NCBI GenBank assembly: GCA_034766995.1
Contig: CM068313.1
Location: 30,146,825-30,210,824, forward strand
DNA length: 64,000 nucleotides
From: Acanthacorydalis orientalis
Taxonomy: Eukaryota; Arthropoda; Insecta; Megaloptera; Corydalidae
Direction: 5' to 3'
The translations under genes were made by a program, and so were the position numbers. The notes under the pieces were generated by a model. The model did not search any database. It was given only the letters and a program-made list of their open reading frames with translations, and was not told the origin of the DNA. Numbering within the stretch: the first letter of the stretch is position 1; each line of letters starts with the position of its first letter. Below are positions 1 to 11,731 of this stretch, piece by piece.

Positions 1-257
1 ATATATAAAGCCTTTCAGTGCTAATTGTACTGAATATATAAGGTATTAGATTGAAATAACATGTACAACACTAGTCACATTTACATTCGTGTGACAGCAT
101 TTCATGATGTTGTCTACAATATTCAGATGTGTATGGAGATTACTTGGAATAATTGTCTTTACAGTAATTATTGTAACAAATTATGCGTGAAGTCAAATGT
201 TATATTGTTAATAATATTGTTTGAAGGAACGAAGTATTATTTCTTTTGCAAAATTAG

Positions 258-260
<3 letters not shown>

Positions 261-294
<34 letters not shown>
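261..294. repeat. (TA)n tract
   Basis: 34 bp uninterrupted; ends in CACACAC. Confidence 0.95.
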
Positions 295-301
<7 letters not shown>

Positions 302-3039
302 AATGTACATTGAAAATCAGATATAGCTATTAGAGATATAGCATTATATAAATTGAAACAATTTATTAAATGTGCAAATTGAACTGAAATGAATCGTTTG
401 TGTAATAATATATTTTTGATTCCTTGACAAGTATATTTTAAATGAAAATTAAATAGCTGTAAAATATAATTCTTTGTATTCATATGTAATAACGATTTGA
501 ACCTTCACTTTCAAATATATTGCTGGAATAATTTTTGATACATGTTAACCTGTGAGCAAAATTCACCAAAGATAAAACGAAATCTACTGAGATTAAAATG
601 GTCTCTTTATTCGATGAAGAGCTATCAAGATAATTTAACTCTATTCTCGTCTCTTTGTGTTGTATGTGTAGTTCACTTGCTTGTGGCATTCAGGTCTGTT
701 TTCGACATATGCTTTCCAATTAAATTTTGATAAAAGTGGATAAAGACTTAACAATAGTTTACTTTGGTAAAAATAGCGTCTCGAATTTCTTTTCGCTAAT
801 GCTGAAAGTATTTAATGATAATATATGTTGCCAATATTAAAATAAATTACTTAACTTAATGCATTACGAATATTAAATATTTCATAAATTGTAGATCTTT
901 ATTACTGATGCTAAAAAAGAATAAAAATATTATACACTTTTCTACGATACTTTTTAATATTATTTTATTAGATAATTAATCTATAATCTCGAATAATTAA
1001 TTTATTAAGAAATTATTAAAAAATATATAAAAACTCAATGATTTCTCTACATGAACCGAACAGTCGTATGAGAATAAATTTATTTATTAAATTATAAATA
1101 TTTTAAATAAAGGAAGATATAATTATTTATTTATATATCTATATATATATATATATAATCAGAAAAACCAAACGACTTATTTTGGAAATTATTATTACGA
1201 AATATATAAACATATATAGATTATGTGGTAAAATTGGATATATTTTACTATTAATTATGCATTTGATTCACAAATTATCTGATAATATTTTAAAATATTT
1301 TCCAAATTAAATAACTTTTTACTATATTTTACTCTACAATTGTTTTTGAAGAATTTCGGATGGTTAATGAAAATTTTGGCTAGACAGACACTTAATTATC
1401 CAAGACTTCGAACACTTCAAACTCCTATTCAACATAAAAAAACTTGTTTTGTTTTTACTGCTTCTCATTTCACGCTATCCCTTCGGTTGAAGTATTTACT
1501 GTAGTTAAAGAGAAGATGCAATTTCAACATAGAATAAATTGTTGTGTTTTATCATGTATGCTCCTATTTCATTTCAAATAAGTACAAACATTTATAGCAT
1601 TATTTCCAATTTAAAAAGTATTCAATTTATAATAAAGGTAAATTAATATAAATAAATGAAATTTTGCTCTGAAATTGATATTTTTTATAATCAATCCAGT
1701 TAATAACTGTTATAGTTATTATCAACTAAAATGTGTAATAAATAAATAATTATAAATATCAAATTCGATATTAAACGCTTATTTAAAACATTTCACAAAT
1801 AAACACTTATAATTATTGCAAAATCATATACAAAAAGTAAACTAAATAAACATTTACCTCTTCAAAAATCAAAAATTGAAAACATTTTCTGTAGAAGTTT
1901 ACTCCTTCAATAAAATAGTTATTGTTTATGAAAGAAACAATTTAATATTAAGTATTTAATAATATATTTCTTGTTTGTAATACGCTTCTAATTTATTTTA
2001 AATTTTTTTTTAAAATAAAAATATTAATTATTAATCTTTTACGGGCATATTTTCAGCAAAATACTAAAACATGGATTCAGAATAGATGCTAGTTTTATCT
2101 GAAAGGAACTCTGGCCACAGTACCTGATTTATCGTAACCAACCTAATTATTTATTATTACTATTGTCACTATTATTATTAACAATTACATAAGCATTTAG
2201 TAAAAAAGAAGTTATTATTTCAAAAAGTAAAATATCTATTCAAGAAATAAATTTTAATTGAATATTGAATCGAAAAAAAATATTTAACTGATTAAATATA
2301 TCTTTTTATTTCCGTTCAATAAATAAAACATGATTAGTTTATATTATTTGGTGAATATTTATGAATGTTACAAAACGGTGCTGATTTTATTCTAAATTTT
2401 TATTGTTTTAAACGTAACATTATAAATAAAATGTAAATTTGTATGTTGGAAATTGTATAAAATAATATCAATTTATTAATCATATTATTTATAACAACAA
2501 AAAATATTATTCCGTTACTGAAATAAAAATAAATAACTTTAAAAATTCGTTCTATATTATTATTAATATGTAATATTAATAAACTAAGGTCTTGTATTTC
2601 ATCAAGAAATAGAATGCATTTTACTTAATTTAATATCAAAATTAATAATAATGATTTAAAAATATTTGTTATGAAATAATGTAATAAATGTAATGTCTAT
2701 CTATATATAAAAAATATTCCGTAAATTTTCAAAAAATGAACAAAAAAAGTTATAAGAAAACATGTAGAAATTTTGTATTAAATTATTATTAACGATGACA
2801 CCCAAAGTTACATGAAATTTTCACGAAAAATTATGATATTGGTATCAAAACAACTAATTTTTTCAACCACAAATTTTGAAAGAGTGTGAGTCTTGTTATC
2901 TTGTAGGTGTCTTCTTTTCTTTTGTCATTCCTCGTGATGGAGCTTCCTCGATACCAAACTTTGTCATCATGTTCTGTGTTATTTGTGTATGAATATGAAG
3001 CCTGATTCGTGGAATATGAAGGAAAACTTTCAGAAAAAT

Positions 3040-3067
3040 ATTAGTAAACATAACAATGTTTACTAAT
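3040..3067. repeat. Perfect 11-bp hairpin
   Basis: ATTAGTAAACA (3040-3050) pairs with TGTTTACTAAT (3057-3067) across the 6-nt loop TAACAA. Confidence 0.7.
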
Positions 3068-3149
3068 TTACGTCCTCCTCTGGAGCATCAGAATAGTTCA
3101 TAACAACTACAATGAAATGTACGACTTTATAAAACAATTTTAATAATGT

Positions 3150-3196
3150 TTCAATATAACTGCGAGAGTGATTATATATACATACTAATATCTATA

Positions 3197-3250
<54 letters not shown>

Positions 3251-3284
3251 GAAAGAACAACGTTGCAATATATCTGTGAAAATG

Positions 3285-3294
<10 letters not shown>
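3150..3294 (+). repeat. Diverged local duplication around a (TA)n tract
   Basis: TTCAATATAACTGCGAGAGTG at 3150 and its diverged copy from about 3262 (CAATATATCTGTGAAAATG) are both followed by ATTATATATA and then (TA)n. The unit appears to have duplicated together with its repeat, giving the twin tracts 3200-3246 and 3287-3381. Confidence 0.6.
3200..3246. repeat. (TA)n tract
   Basis: First of the twin tracts created with the local duplication at 3150-3294. Confidence 0.95.

Positions 3295-3381
<87 letters not shown>
3287..3381. repeat. (TA)n tract, longest pure one
   Basis: About 95 bp without interruption, adjacent to GC-rich module copy 1. Confidence 0.95.
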
Positions 3382-3383
<2 letters not shown>

Positions 3384-3408
3384 CGATATTGAACGAATAT
3401 ATGCGATA

Positions 3409-3503
3409 CGAGAGAACCGAGTCAGGGGTGCAAGCGAAACAAGCGAAGGTGGAGCCCCCCGTTGGTCGGAAAGCGTAGCGAGTAGGGGGGAAGTGCCCTA
3501 GCT
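3409..3503 (+). repeat. GC-rich dispersed module, copy 1
   Basis: A GC-rich block of about 95 bp just downstream of the largest (TA)n tract. It contains CAAGCGAAACAAGCGAAGG and then AAGCGTAGCGAGTAGGGGGG at 3471-3490. The latter word recurs on the minus strand at 54191-54208 and, with one change, at 61863-61880. The block ends in AGCTTATAATAATAA. The open frames crossing it come from the adjacent TA repeat and are not taken as genes. Confidence 0.6.
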
Positions 3504-3869
3504 TATAATAATAACTATTATTAAAAACATAAGTAGAAAAATTAAATTTTGTGTACAAAAAGAATTAATAATTTTTCATTCAATAACATTAAAAATAATA
3601 TCTGAAAGTTATATGAAACTAAAATGAGACAATTTTGTGTAGCTCTTACAAGTTATTGACGTTTTAAGCACAAAATGTTTTACATTTTTTAAAATAAATA
3701 TTATTAAAAATGAAGCTACACAAAGATGCGAAAAAATACATAACAAAGAACATTTTTCCAAAGAATATAAATAAACATGATCCTAAGATGCATATATTAC
3801 GTTCAATTTTCCTTCATTGAAAAATCTATAGAATCCTTCACCAAAAGAAAGATTTTATCGTGATGATCT

Positions 3870-4170
3870 CCATACCAATAACCGTATCGCATAACACCCC
3901 AAACACAGCTCGCTAAAATCCAAGACGTTGGGTTGATTTAGGGGATATGTGAGGAACGATGGCTGGGTGGCATAGGGCGCCGTATGCGATGGGGCACGCA
4001 TGCAATGTAGTGGTAGCTGATGTAAGCCGAGACAGACAAGTCGATATATCCATGACGGGTTAGCGCAAGCTGTCAGCGATACAGGTGTGCTGGATTTATT
4101 ATCGCCAACGATTTCTCGATTGTGTTTAGACACACGATGGATCCATCGCAAATAAAAAGATTTGTCTGAG
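3870..4170. other. GC-richer island with long minus open frame
   Basis: About 300 bp of near-balanced composition. The minus strand is open from 3855 up into a (TA)n tract at 4284. The non-repeat part is about 125 codons and includes HRVSKHNREIVGDNKSSTPV, with many Leu, Pro and Cys codons towards the C-terminal end. No domain is recognised. A plus-strand frame from ATG at 3960 gives about 34 codons. It may be a conserved non-coding element, an old repeat or a terminal exon; the sequence alone does not decide. Confidence 0.35.
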
Positions 4171-4277
4171 ATGTGTTTTATTATATATCTTTGTGATGAG
4201 GGTTTGTTGATAGATGTGCTTAACATGTTCGTGATCATCGTTCTTTTGTAATTATATATAAATAGTGTACGTATGTT

Positions 4278-4283
<6 letters not shown>

Positions 4284-4358
<75 letters not shown>

Positions 4359-4369
4359 ATATATATATA
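4284..4369. repeat. (TA)n tract with CA interruptions
   Basis: Three TACATA interruptions; preceded by GTGTGT. It creates the N-terminal part of the minus frame at 3855-4406. Confidence 0.95.
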
Positions 4370-4992
4370 CGTGATAAGAAAACAGAAATGAAACATATCT
4401 ACACAAATACTGTTAGATTGTATAAAATATACATATAAATATATAACAACACTTTATTTATTAATAATATAAAATATAATTTAATTTATTCCAAATAAAT
4501 CAAATATAAATTTAAACAAATTAAGAAACAATATTAGGATTGATTTACTATAAAAGAATGTCAAATTTTAAAAATTTTAAGTTTAGCATAAGTTTAAATG
4601 GTTCACATATTATATATATATATATAATCATATCAAAAAACTTTTCTATTCTATATACCACATATTCAATGATAACTTGTGTTCTATTTCATGATGTAAA
4701 ATGTTCATAAACTAATATAAATTATTGTTAACACATGAATAACCACACACATACACACCCACTTATGTGTATATATATATATATATATTCTAGAATTTCA
4801 TAATTTTCTAAAAAAATGTATTATCAGTAAAAATAATATTTTAGGCATTTGGTGTAATTATTGTCTGTAAAATTGATATAAAACAAATATCCATATCAAG
4901 GTGAAAATATGTTATTGAATATGTTTTGTGTAACATTAGAAATCTTATTAATAAAGTCATAAAATTTTAAGTTCCGAGACCAAATAAAGAAA

Positions 4993-4996
<4 letters not shown>

Positions 4997-5047
<51 letters not shown>
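4997..5047. repeat. (TA)n tract
   Basis: 51 bp; followed by CGTGTATGTATA. Confidence 0.95.
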
Positions 5048-5048
<1 letters not shown>

Positions 5049-5148
5049 GTGTATGTATATTGATATAATTAATATATACTGAAGTATACTGATGTTAATA
5101 ATAAGTTAATAATCAGATATATATAGATAGGTAGTAATGATGTTAATA

Positions 5149-5151
<3 letters not shown>

Positions 5152-5187
<36 letters not shown>
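5152..5187. repeat. (TA)n tract
   Basis: 36 bp, 105 bp after the previous tract. Confidence 0.95.
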
Positions 5188-5191
<4 letters not shown>

Positions 5192-5559
5192 TATATTATA
5201 TATTTGTTCTCATATTTATTTAAATTAACTGAACTCTTTGTGTTATCTAATATGACATTAGCAGTTAATATCAGAAAAAAAATATGTGTAGTTCCAAAAA
5301 TAATAAATTTAAAAATAAGTAATAAATTATGGTATAACATAATATAGCAATCAGTTTTATTTTAAATAAAAATCTTATTTAAAAGCACATACATGATTAT
5401 AAATAGAATTTTCATTTAAGGATATGATTTTGTTCAGAATTAAATTAAATTCCATTGTATTCCATTAAGTAAATAAATAAGTTTCCTACTACTTTGTTCT
5501 TATTTTCTATTTCCTTATAAGATTTTACGCTGAGACGATTACACAAATTAGTACTAAAA

Positions 5560-5900
5560 AACAACACAAAGCTCGAACAGATGTTGACAACATAACCTCA
5601 GTACAGTGATTTTTCTTCACTTCGAACTGGAGACATCAATAAAACGAGAGTCTTTGGTTGTAAGCAGCGCGAAGCGTAACGATAAATGGGATACGAGGGA
5701 AGAAACGTATTTGGTTTGACGACATTGGACAAAATCCGCTAAAAATCGGATAGCGAATATGAAAGCAAAACTCTTCTGTGTACATTCTCATATATGTTTG
5801 TGTAGGGGAAACATCTCGACATATCTGTAAGCCGCGAACTATCAAGAAAATGATGAGGTACATAACAAACGATCATACAGCAGGATTGGTATGTTTGCAA
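5560..5900 (+). mobile_element. Possible GIY-YIG-like retroelement fragment
   Basis: A GC-richer island of about 340 bp. In one plus frame the stretch from about 5775 reads VYILIYVCVGETSRHICKPR, then a Lys-rich part ending TNDHTAGL. The IYVxVGETSRH pattern resembles the GIY-YIG nuclease start in Penelope-like elements, where [IF]Y[VI]G[EQ]T[SG]R is followed by R and EH positions. A separator between the Tyr pair and the downstream Glu is not recognisable and the preceding sequence matches nothing I know, so the call may be coincidence. An alternative is a conserved non-coding element. The minus strand carries a 75-codon open frame (5636-5863) with no recognisable motif. Confidence 0.27.
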
Positions 5901-6735
5901 TGTGTTTATCTTATTTGTTATTTTTTCTGTTTACTTACATACATGTTAGTAAGTCAGAGAGGGAATTAGAAAATTTTGATTAATAGTAAATTATATTTTG
6001 TATTACATAAATATAATTATTTATTTATGAAAAAAAAGAGAATAAAAATTATAATATATGAAAAATAGAAAATGATTAATTTGCTTTGTAATTAACAATT
6101 AAATATTATGATCACTATATTTTTAAACATTCACAATTAACAATAAAGAAAATCATAGTTACACTTTACTACTTTTAATTCAGTTATTGTTTTCATTTGA
6201 ACTGTTTTACTTTTCAATATCTCCCACAAATAATTTCGGTATTTGTGTAATCTTCGTTAAGTGATTTTCACTGATGTTAAATTTATGAAAATTTGCTCTT
6301 ATTAATTTACAATTTTATTTTAAAAATAATATATAATTATTTAACTCTCTTTCTTACAATTGATTGACATATTAACTGATTTTAAGTGTAAGTTGATTTT
6401 TGTTATATTTCCAAAATCAAGTGACTTAATTAAGATTGTTGTATATTTTACATTATAACAGATTCATTGCTATTAAAATGGAGTCGTTTTCGATATTTGT
6501 TTGTTCATTTACTAATTTATTTTTAATTTTGATTTTTTATGTATTTAAATTTTTATATCATTTGATATTTTTAACGGGTAATTTTTAATCCTACATCTTT
6601 TTCTACGTTTTCAAAATCTGGTAATCAAAATTATTTAGCAACAGTTTAATCACTTTTATAGTCTATTTTGGTATTTTACTTGGTATTGGATTGGTATTTT
6701 ACTTTACTGACTGTAGCTTTAGAAGACGTATTCAA
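5900..6735. other. AT-rich background, no gene
   Basis: Lies between the GIY-YIG-like fragment and the LINE relic. No LINE 5' sequence is recognisable here. Confidence 0.45.
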
Positions 6736-7480
6736 ATTGCTCGACTGAAAGGACAAAGGAATCGAAAAAAAAGTCGGAATATAAAATCACCTCTAGTTTA
6801 CTGATGATATCGTTATCATTACAAGTACTTCGAAAGAGCTACAAAAGAGAATAGAAGACACAAGATGAAAGGAACAGAAATAGAAGAAGATACGAAAAAT
6901 TTCTATCTTGTTCATCTTATCAATAAAGATGGATCATTCATCGCAGAATAAACAGGAGAATAAAAATGGGATGGAGCACATTTTGACAAAACGCCTCGAT
7001 ATTTAAATCAACAATCCCACTCTGTTTGAAGAAAAAAGTATTTGATAAATGTATACTGCCAGTCTTCATTTAACGCCAAAATCATTCATAGACTCCAAAC
7101 AACATAGAGAAATATGGAAAGAGGCATGCTAGGAATAACAAGAAGATATTGGAAAAGAATAAAATGGATACGAAAACAGACAGTAGTCACAGATGTAATA
7201 AAAAGAGTAATGAGTCTGAAATGGAAATATATGGGGAATGTTGCAAGAAGCGAAGACAACCAATGGACAACATAAATTATTAACTGGGAACCAAGAAATA
7301 TAGAAGACCAAGAAAGAGGTCATAATGGGACAAGAAATATAAAAGGACAAAAAAGAGATCAGCTGGGATAAGAATATTAAAATTTTTATTGGAAATTAGT
7401 GGAAAAGATAGGCATTCAATCGTGTAAAATAGAAAATCATGAGAGGCCATTATCCATCAATGAACTGACAGAGGTTGATG
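6735..7480 (+). mobile_element. Non-LTR retrotransposon (LINE) 3' fragment, dead
   Basis: This is the C-terminal part of a LINE-type reverse transcriptase in mutated form. In frame from about 6785 the sequence reads NHL-stop-FTDDIVII, and FTDD at 6797-6808 matches the [FY]xDD catalytic motif. It continues with a recognisable thumb region (LKKKVFDKCILP near 7027-7062). Next comes the tail typical of insect RTE/Jockey-like LINEs: MLGITRR near 7126, KWIRKQT near 7162, LKWKYMGNVAR near 7219, and two WDK motifs at 7326 and 7364. Stop codons and frame changes are scattered throughout, so it is not functional. The upstream half of the ORF is missing, as expected from 5'-truncated insertion. The copy seems to end near a TGATGATAATGA-like stretch at about 7477. 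The family call rests on motif memory; the clade (RTE versus others) is uncertain. Confidence 0.8.
7285..7363 (+). repeat. Imperfect ~40-bp tandem duplication inside the LINE relic
   Basis: Copy 1 (7285-7325) and copy 2 (7326-7363) both run TGGG-(A)ACCAAGAAATATA-like, then a purine-rich stretch, then AGRTCA, and a further TGGG follows. In the translated relic the unit covers the conserved RPRxRxxxxWD tail, so that motif occurs twice. Most related elements carry it once. Confidence 0.6.
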
Positions 7481-7489
7481 ATAATGATA

Positions 7490-8980
7490 TGAAATATGTT
7501 TATATTGCATATAAACAGAAAATTTATAACTAAAAAAATCTAAAAATCAAATTATTCTCGACGTTATATGTACATGTCTACGTGAAAAGCATTGTTATGT
7601 AAATGTGTCAAGTACAGATACATTGCACAGATTGAGTGATGGCATGCATGATTGACTAAATAAAATAAGGCATCTTGTTAGTAATGCATGACATATATTT
7701 ATGTTATTTAAGAGTGATTATTTTTTAGTGTATACCTAATTTAAAAAAAAACCTTGAACATAATTTACTTTCATTTATTTATTTAATTACATATATAACT
7801 ATTTTTAAACAATCTTTTATATTTAAATACATTTTTAAGATTATTAGATAATTAAAAACAAAATGCAGTTAAAATAATTATTTTATATGAAAAATATATG
7901 AGAAAGATACATTTATTATTGTATGTAGAATACATTTAGTTAATAATTTTGATATTCATATAAAGTACACAAATTTAATTCCGGGCTTGTGAAATGTCAT
8001 ATTCGTACATCATTTAGAAAATGGTTGTTTTGAATATTCAACGGAGTTTCTATCTTTATAGTATTATACAATTACTATTATAAAAAGGTGAACAAATTTT
8101 ATTAAGAAAATAAACGATGGATATTTACCTAAGAAATAAAAAGTGGATCTCATAAAACTACGAATAGTATCACAAAGTATGATATATTCTAGCATTATAC
8201 TTATATAATATAAAATCGATATATACGACGTTTTTTTATTCTGAATTATTTAATATTCGCGGGTGTGAAAAAATTATGAATAAAAGATGAACTATTTAAT
8301 TCAATCGTTATATTTTTTATTTAATTTGATTTATTTATTATAAAATTTTAGTACTTTTAGAAGTGAGAAATTGAAAGTCTAATTTGAGATATGCATAGTT
8401 ATAAGTAAAAAAACATTTGTCTGTTTGTATGTAAGTATATAGAATAAAGCTTTAGATTTCATTGATTAGATTGAAATATAAAACAATGAATTAATTACAT
8501 TTCAATAATAATGCAATCTATACCTAAATACTTATAATTATAAATTAATTTCAAACTTTCATGATCAGGTACTTAAAAATTGTTGGTATAAAAATACACA
8601 CAATTAATATATTAAAAATCATATATTTACTAAAATATATTCAATAAAAATATTAAAATTCATATATTTAATACTTCCTTTAATCTAGTTTATTATATGA
8701 TTTAATTTAATCATGTTAAAACAAAATAAAGTTTTCAAAATTACAATAAAGATTTTAATAAAAACGAAAGGATTTTTTTTAAATTTAAAGAAAATTAAAA
8801 TTGAAATATAAAATAAGATACGTAGATAGGATCTTAATAATTTTGTATCAAATATATTATATGTATATAGAAAAAAATAGTTGAAGATATTCTACTGGAT
8901 ACTTAGAAAATATTTATAAATGTTTTCTAAATATAAATATAAAGATGTTTATCGACAAAGTATCCGTCAAACTTGTAATT
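7490..8980. other. AT-rich background, no gene
   Basis: No tract over 15 bp, no hairpin and no frame worth listing. One of the longer stretches without a TA array. Confidence 0.5.
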
Positions 8981-8984
8981 TATG

Positions 8985-9330
8985 TTAATTGATATCGAGT
9001 GAAATTGGTTAAAACACTCTTGGTGTCGCGTGATCGTCAGTGAAAAACAATTTAGCTATTTCTCGTCGACTCGTGTATATGTGTATCTCTCTATATAAAA
9101 CTAAATTGCCGGCTAATGCTTGCGTTAAAAGCTGCCGGGCAAGAGGGAAGTGCTCTCCCGTGTTATGAGCAGACAAACGGGAAACCGCAAAAGAAACTTT
9201 GTCAGCACCAGCCATCAGTCGAGGAGGAAAAAAGCCCAACATCTGTGCCCCTCGTAAAAACTTTTCCTCTCACTTGACTCGCTCATTTAGTTGTTTTTTC
9301 TGCTGCTTTCTCCTTCGCGTGCTGACAATG
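8985..9330. promoter_or_regulatory. GC-richer island, possible promoter or enhancer
   Basis: About 340 bp rich in CG dinucleotides (GTCGCGTGATCG, CTCGTCGACTCG, TGCCGGGC). TATATAAAA at 9092-9100 lies upstream of the GC-rich part, which would fit a plus-strand TATA box. No clear initiator follows at the expected distance. A pyrimidine-rich stretch follows at 9262-9318. The 77-codon minus frame here has no recognised motif and is not called a gene. Confidence 0.35.
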
Positions 9331-9621
9331 TCACTAATTTTTCGATAAAAAAAATTTTTTGCGACACTTAAAAACTTTTGAGTTTTTATTTGAATGTAAG
9401 GTCATAGGTTTGTTTCCGTGATAAAACATCAATTTTGATTTTATATTACCATTGCTTATTTATTAAATTTATATATTTATTAGAGATTTTTTTATAGGCT
9501 ATTGTAAGCATTGCTTATACTCATTTCAGGCTATATTGTTATCTTGAAATCTTAATTCAGAATAAAATAGGGTTTCTTAATTACTTAATCATACTCACTT
9601 TTATATAGGAACATTAAAATG

Positions 9622-9622
9622 T

Positions 9623-9699
<77 letters not shown>
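9622..9699. repeat. (TA)n tract with TG interruptions
   Basis: Two regularly spaced TATGTATA interruptions about 22 bp apart suggest internal unit duplication. Confidence 0.95.
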
Positions 9700-9704
<5 letters not shown>

Positions 9705-10466
9705 CACGACTACAATTAAATTATGCCTTCAAGAAATTATTTGTGTATTAAATCAACAATAATTAACAATCATTAATAATTACATTCTTCTTCTTTTTAG
9801 GTACCTTAGATTTTTAGTATTAATTTACCTTATCATTTTATTTAACGAATATTTCTATATAAATGCTACAAATCCTGAAAGAATATGAATATTTCATCTT
9901 TTGACGTTTTTAAATAATTCCTAGAATTCTAAACGTCCATATTGCACTTATATTGATATTTCTGGAGGTTTATGAAGAAAATACAATATTTATTATTTGA
10001 TTTCGGCTATTTCCGTAATATTTTTTACTTTTTATCGACAACTATTCAGGATAAATTCTGAAAATAATTAAAGTTTTTTGAGTTATAGTTGTTGAAGAGC
10101 GTTTCTTATCTCATGACTTATCTTTGACCGGCTCTTCTCTTCACTAAAATTTTACCAGTGCTAAACAGCTATATTTTATTGTGATAGAATAGTGTCATTA
10201 TAAACATAATTCATTATTTATGCAATTTCATTGATTTTTGTCCTTTTTTTGTAAGATATTCAATCACTTCTTGAATTTTTTATCATTTTTTATAAATACG
10301 TTACTTTACATATTCTCTGATGACTATTGTTTCTATATTCATATATATTAGACATTATTATGTACTTACATTAATGAAATATGCTACAATATTTTCAAAA
10401 AATGGTTAAGATTTGAAAATTTAAGAAGAAAAATATATTTAGTTGTATTTTTGGATCATATTTTGT
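9700..10466. other. AT-rich background, no gene
   Basis: Contains a TTCTTCTTCTTTTTAG pyrimidine run ending in AG at about 9785-9800, acceptor-like, but no following open frame. Confidence 0.45.
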
Positions 10467-10487
10467 ATATATATATATATATATATA
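10467..10487. repeat. (TA)n tract at mariner insertion point
   Basis: 21 bp; the mariner left end follows directly. Mariner targets TA. Confidence 0.9.
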
Positions 10488-10488
10488 A

Positions 10489-10517
10489 TGGTTCAGTGCA
10501 AAAGTTCGTATACGATT
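10489..10517 (+). repeat. Mariner left terminal inverted repeat
   Basis: These 29 bp pair imperfectly with 11732-11760. The inner nine bases (TATACGATT) and the outer TGG are identical. They lie directly against a (TA)n tract at 10467-10487. Confidence 0.88.
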
Positions 10518-10570
10518 TGAAATTGAAACTCAAGCGATTATTTTTCACAGATAACGCTTTTATTAATCAA

Positions 10571-11582
10571 TTATGTATTCACTATTTTTCCTGCAATCAT
10601 TTTTCAACGTTCAGGCAGCTGCTGAATTCCTCGTTCGTAAAAACTGGGCGGTTTTTTGACAATAAAGGTGGTGAGTTGGTTTTTGATGGCCTCCATGGTT
10701 TCAAAAATTTTATCGTTTAAACTGTTCTGCAGTGACCGGAAAAAAATGATAATCCGAAGGTGTAGTGTCTGGAGAATAAGATAATATGATTTTCCATTTC
10801 AACTGCTTCAGTTTTTGCAGTGTCAGTTTTGCTGTATGTGGTTTTTCGTTCTTTTGGTGTAAGATGACCCTCTTACGATTGGCCAAAATCAGACGCTTTT
10901 CTTTAATTGCTGCTTTCAGTTAGGTTAGTTGTTTTAGTATTTCTCCTTAGTAATCGTTTCGCCTCGAGATAGAATCTTAAAATAAACAACATCCTGGTAA
11001 TCTTACCAAACACACAGCAATACCTTCATCGGATGAAAGTCAGCTTTGGTGACAGGTTCTGGCCCTTCATTCTCTTGTTTCAACGTTTGTGTGTATCGAA
11101 GATTGACGTACAGGATACATTTCTCATCGCCAATCACTAACCTATCTAAAAAGTCTCTCTGTTGGGCCGTCTAAGCAAAGAAACTGCCGAAGAGATGCGA
11201 TCAAACTGTTTTTTTCAAACAATGAGTGCGTCATCCACATATCGAGATTCAAAGTGAACCTCACGTCCTTTAAATGCCGAAATACAGTCCATTTGTTAAT
11301 ATTAAATGTGTCGGAAACCTCTTCCGTCGAAATTCGTGAGTTATTGTCAACCAAAGCGCGAACAACAACATTCTCGATCTCAGTAGGCCGTCCAGGACGA
11401 GGTTGATCTTCAAAGTTAAAATCGCCAGGTCTAAATTTAACAAACCATTTCTTCACAGTTTAAAGTGATGGTGCATGATCCATATAAACCTCTCGAATAC
11501 TTTTCGTTGCCGTGCCAGCGGTTACTCCTTTCCGAAACTCGTACAACATGACGTGACGAAAGTGTATCTTTTCGTTACCCAT
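10571..11582 (-). pseudogene. Mariner transposase pseudogene
   Basis: The reading starts at the ATG at 11582-11580 (MGNEKIHFRHVMLYEF, the usual mariner N-terminus). It passes one stop just before TVKKWFVKFRPGDF, followed by QPRPGRP (linker) and ALVDNNSRISTEEVSDTFNI (second helix-turn-helix). After a frameshift near 11150 come FLDRLVIGDEKCILYVN, which keeps the first catalytic Asp, and HPMKVLLCVW-stop-DYQDVVYF, which keeps the second Asp beside a stop. The third motif, normally HQDNAxPH, reads HQKNEKPH, so the third catalytic Asp is replaced by Lys. The C-terminal SFYERGIQQLPER is also clear before the stop near 10571. The span is about 337 codons, close to the 340-350 expected. Several stops and shifts make it certainly non-coding. 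A 104-codon open stretch survives at 11142-11456. Confidence 0.92.
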
Positions 11583-11731
11583 TTTCAAAACATTTTTTCA
11601 CACATTTTGAATCAAAACAAGTACGTCTTATACTCAAATGACAGCTGTGACTGTTATCTTTAAACGATATATAATATGAATAAATTTCAATCACAAGCGT
11701 CGCCATGCGGCACTCTCAACACCACCTATTG

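Larger units (their letters stand above)
1..3149. other. AT-rich background, no gene
   Basis: Apart from the tract at 261 and a short one at 1131-1157, nothing is resolved. Open frames at 61-333, 259-483, 480-689 and 542-730 are short, without motifs and partly repeat-derived. A slightly GC-richer patch at 2880-3010 (CCTCGTGATGGAGCTTCC) has no frame. Confidence 0.5.
4370..5560. other. AT-rich background, no gene
   Basis: Short TA tracts at 4609-4627 and 4770-4788 (preceded by CA-rich ACACACATACACACCC) plus the two long ones listed. Nothing else seen. Confidence 0.5.

Noticed and set aside
3263..3558. Open frames of alternating Tyr and Ile (also at 12048, 13822, 15256, 15539, 21450, 22382, 27035, 41199, 52004, 58462, 60121 and others)
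   Set aside because: These are translations of (TA)n arrays, which contain no stop in two frames of each strand; they are not genes.
7129..7350. 73-codon minus frame
   Set aside because: Antisense to the LINE relic, whose plus strand carries the recognisable motifs.
9009..9242. 77-codon minus frame in the 9.0-kb island
   Set aside because: No motif, and the length is expected by chance in balanced-composition DNA; listed only as an island.
11475..11663. 62-codon plus frame in the mariner
   Set aside because: Antisense to the transposase N-terminus.
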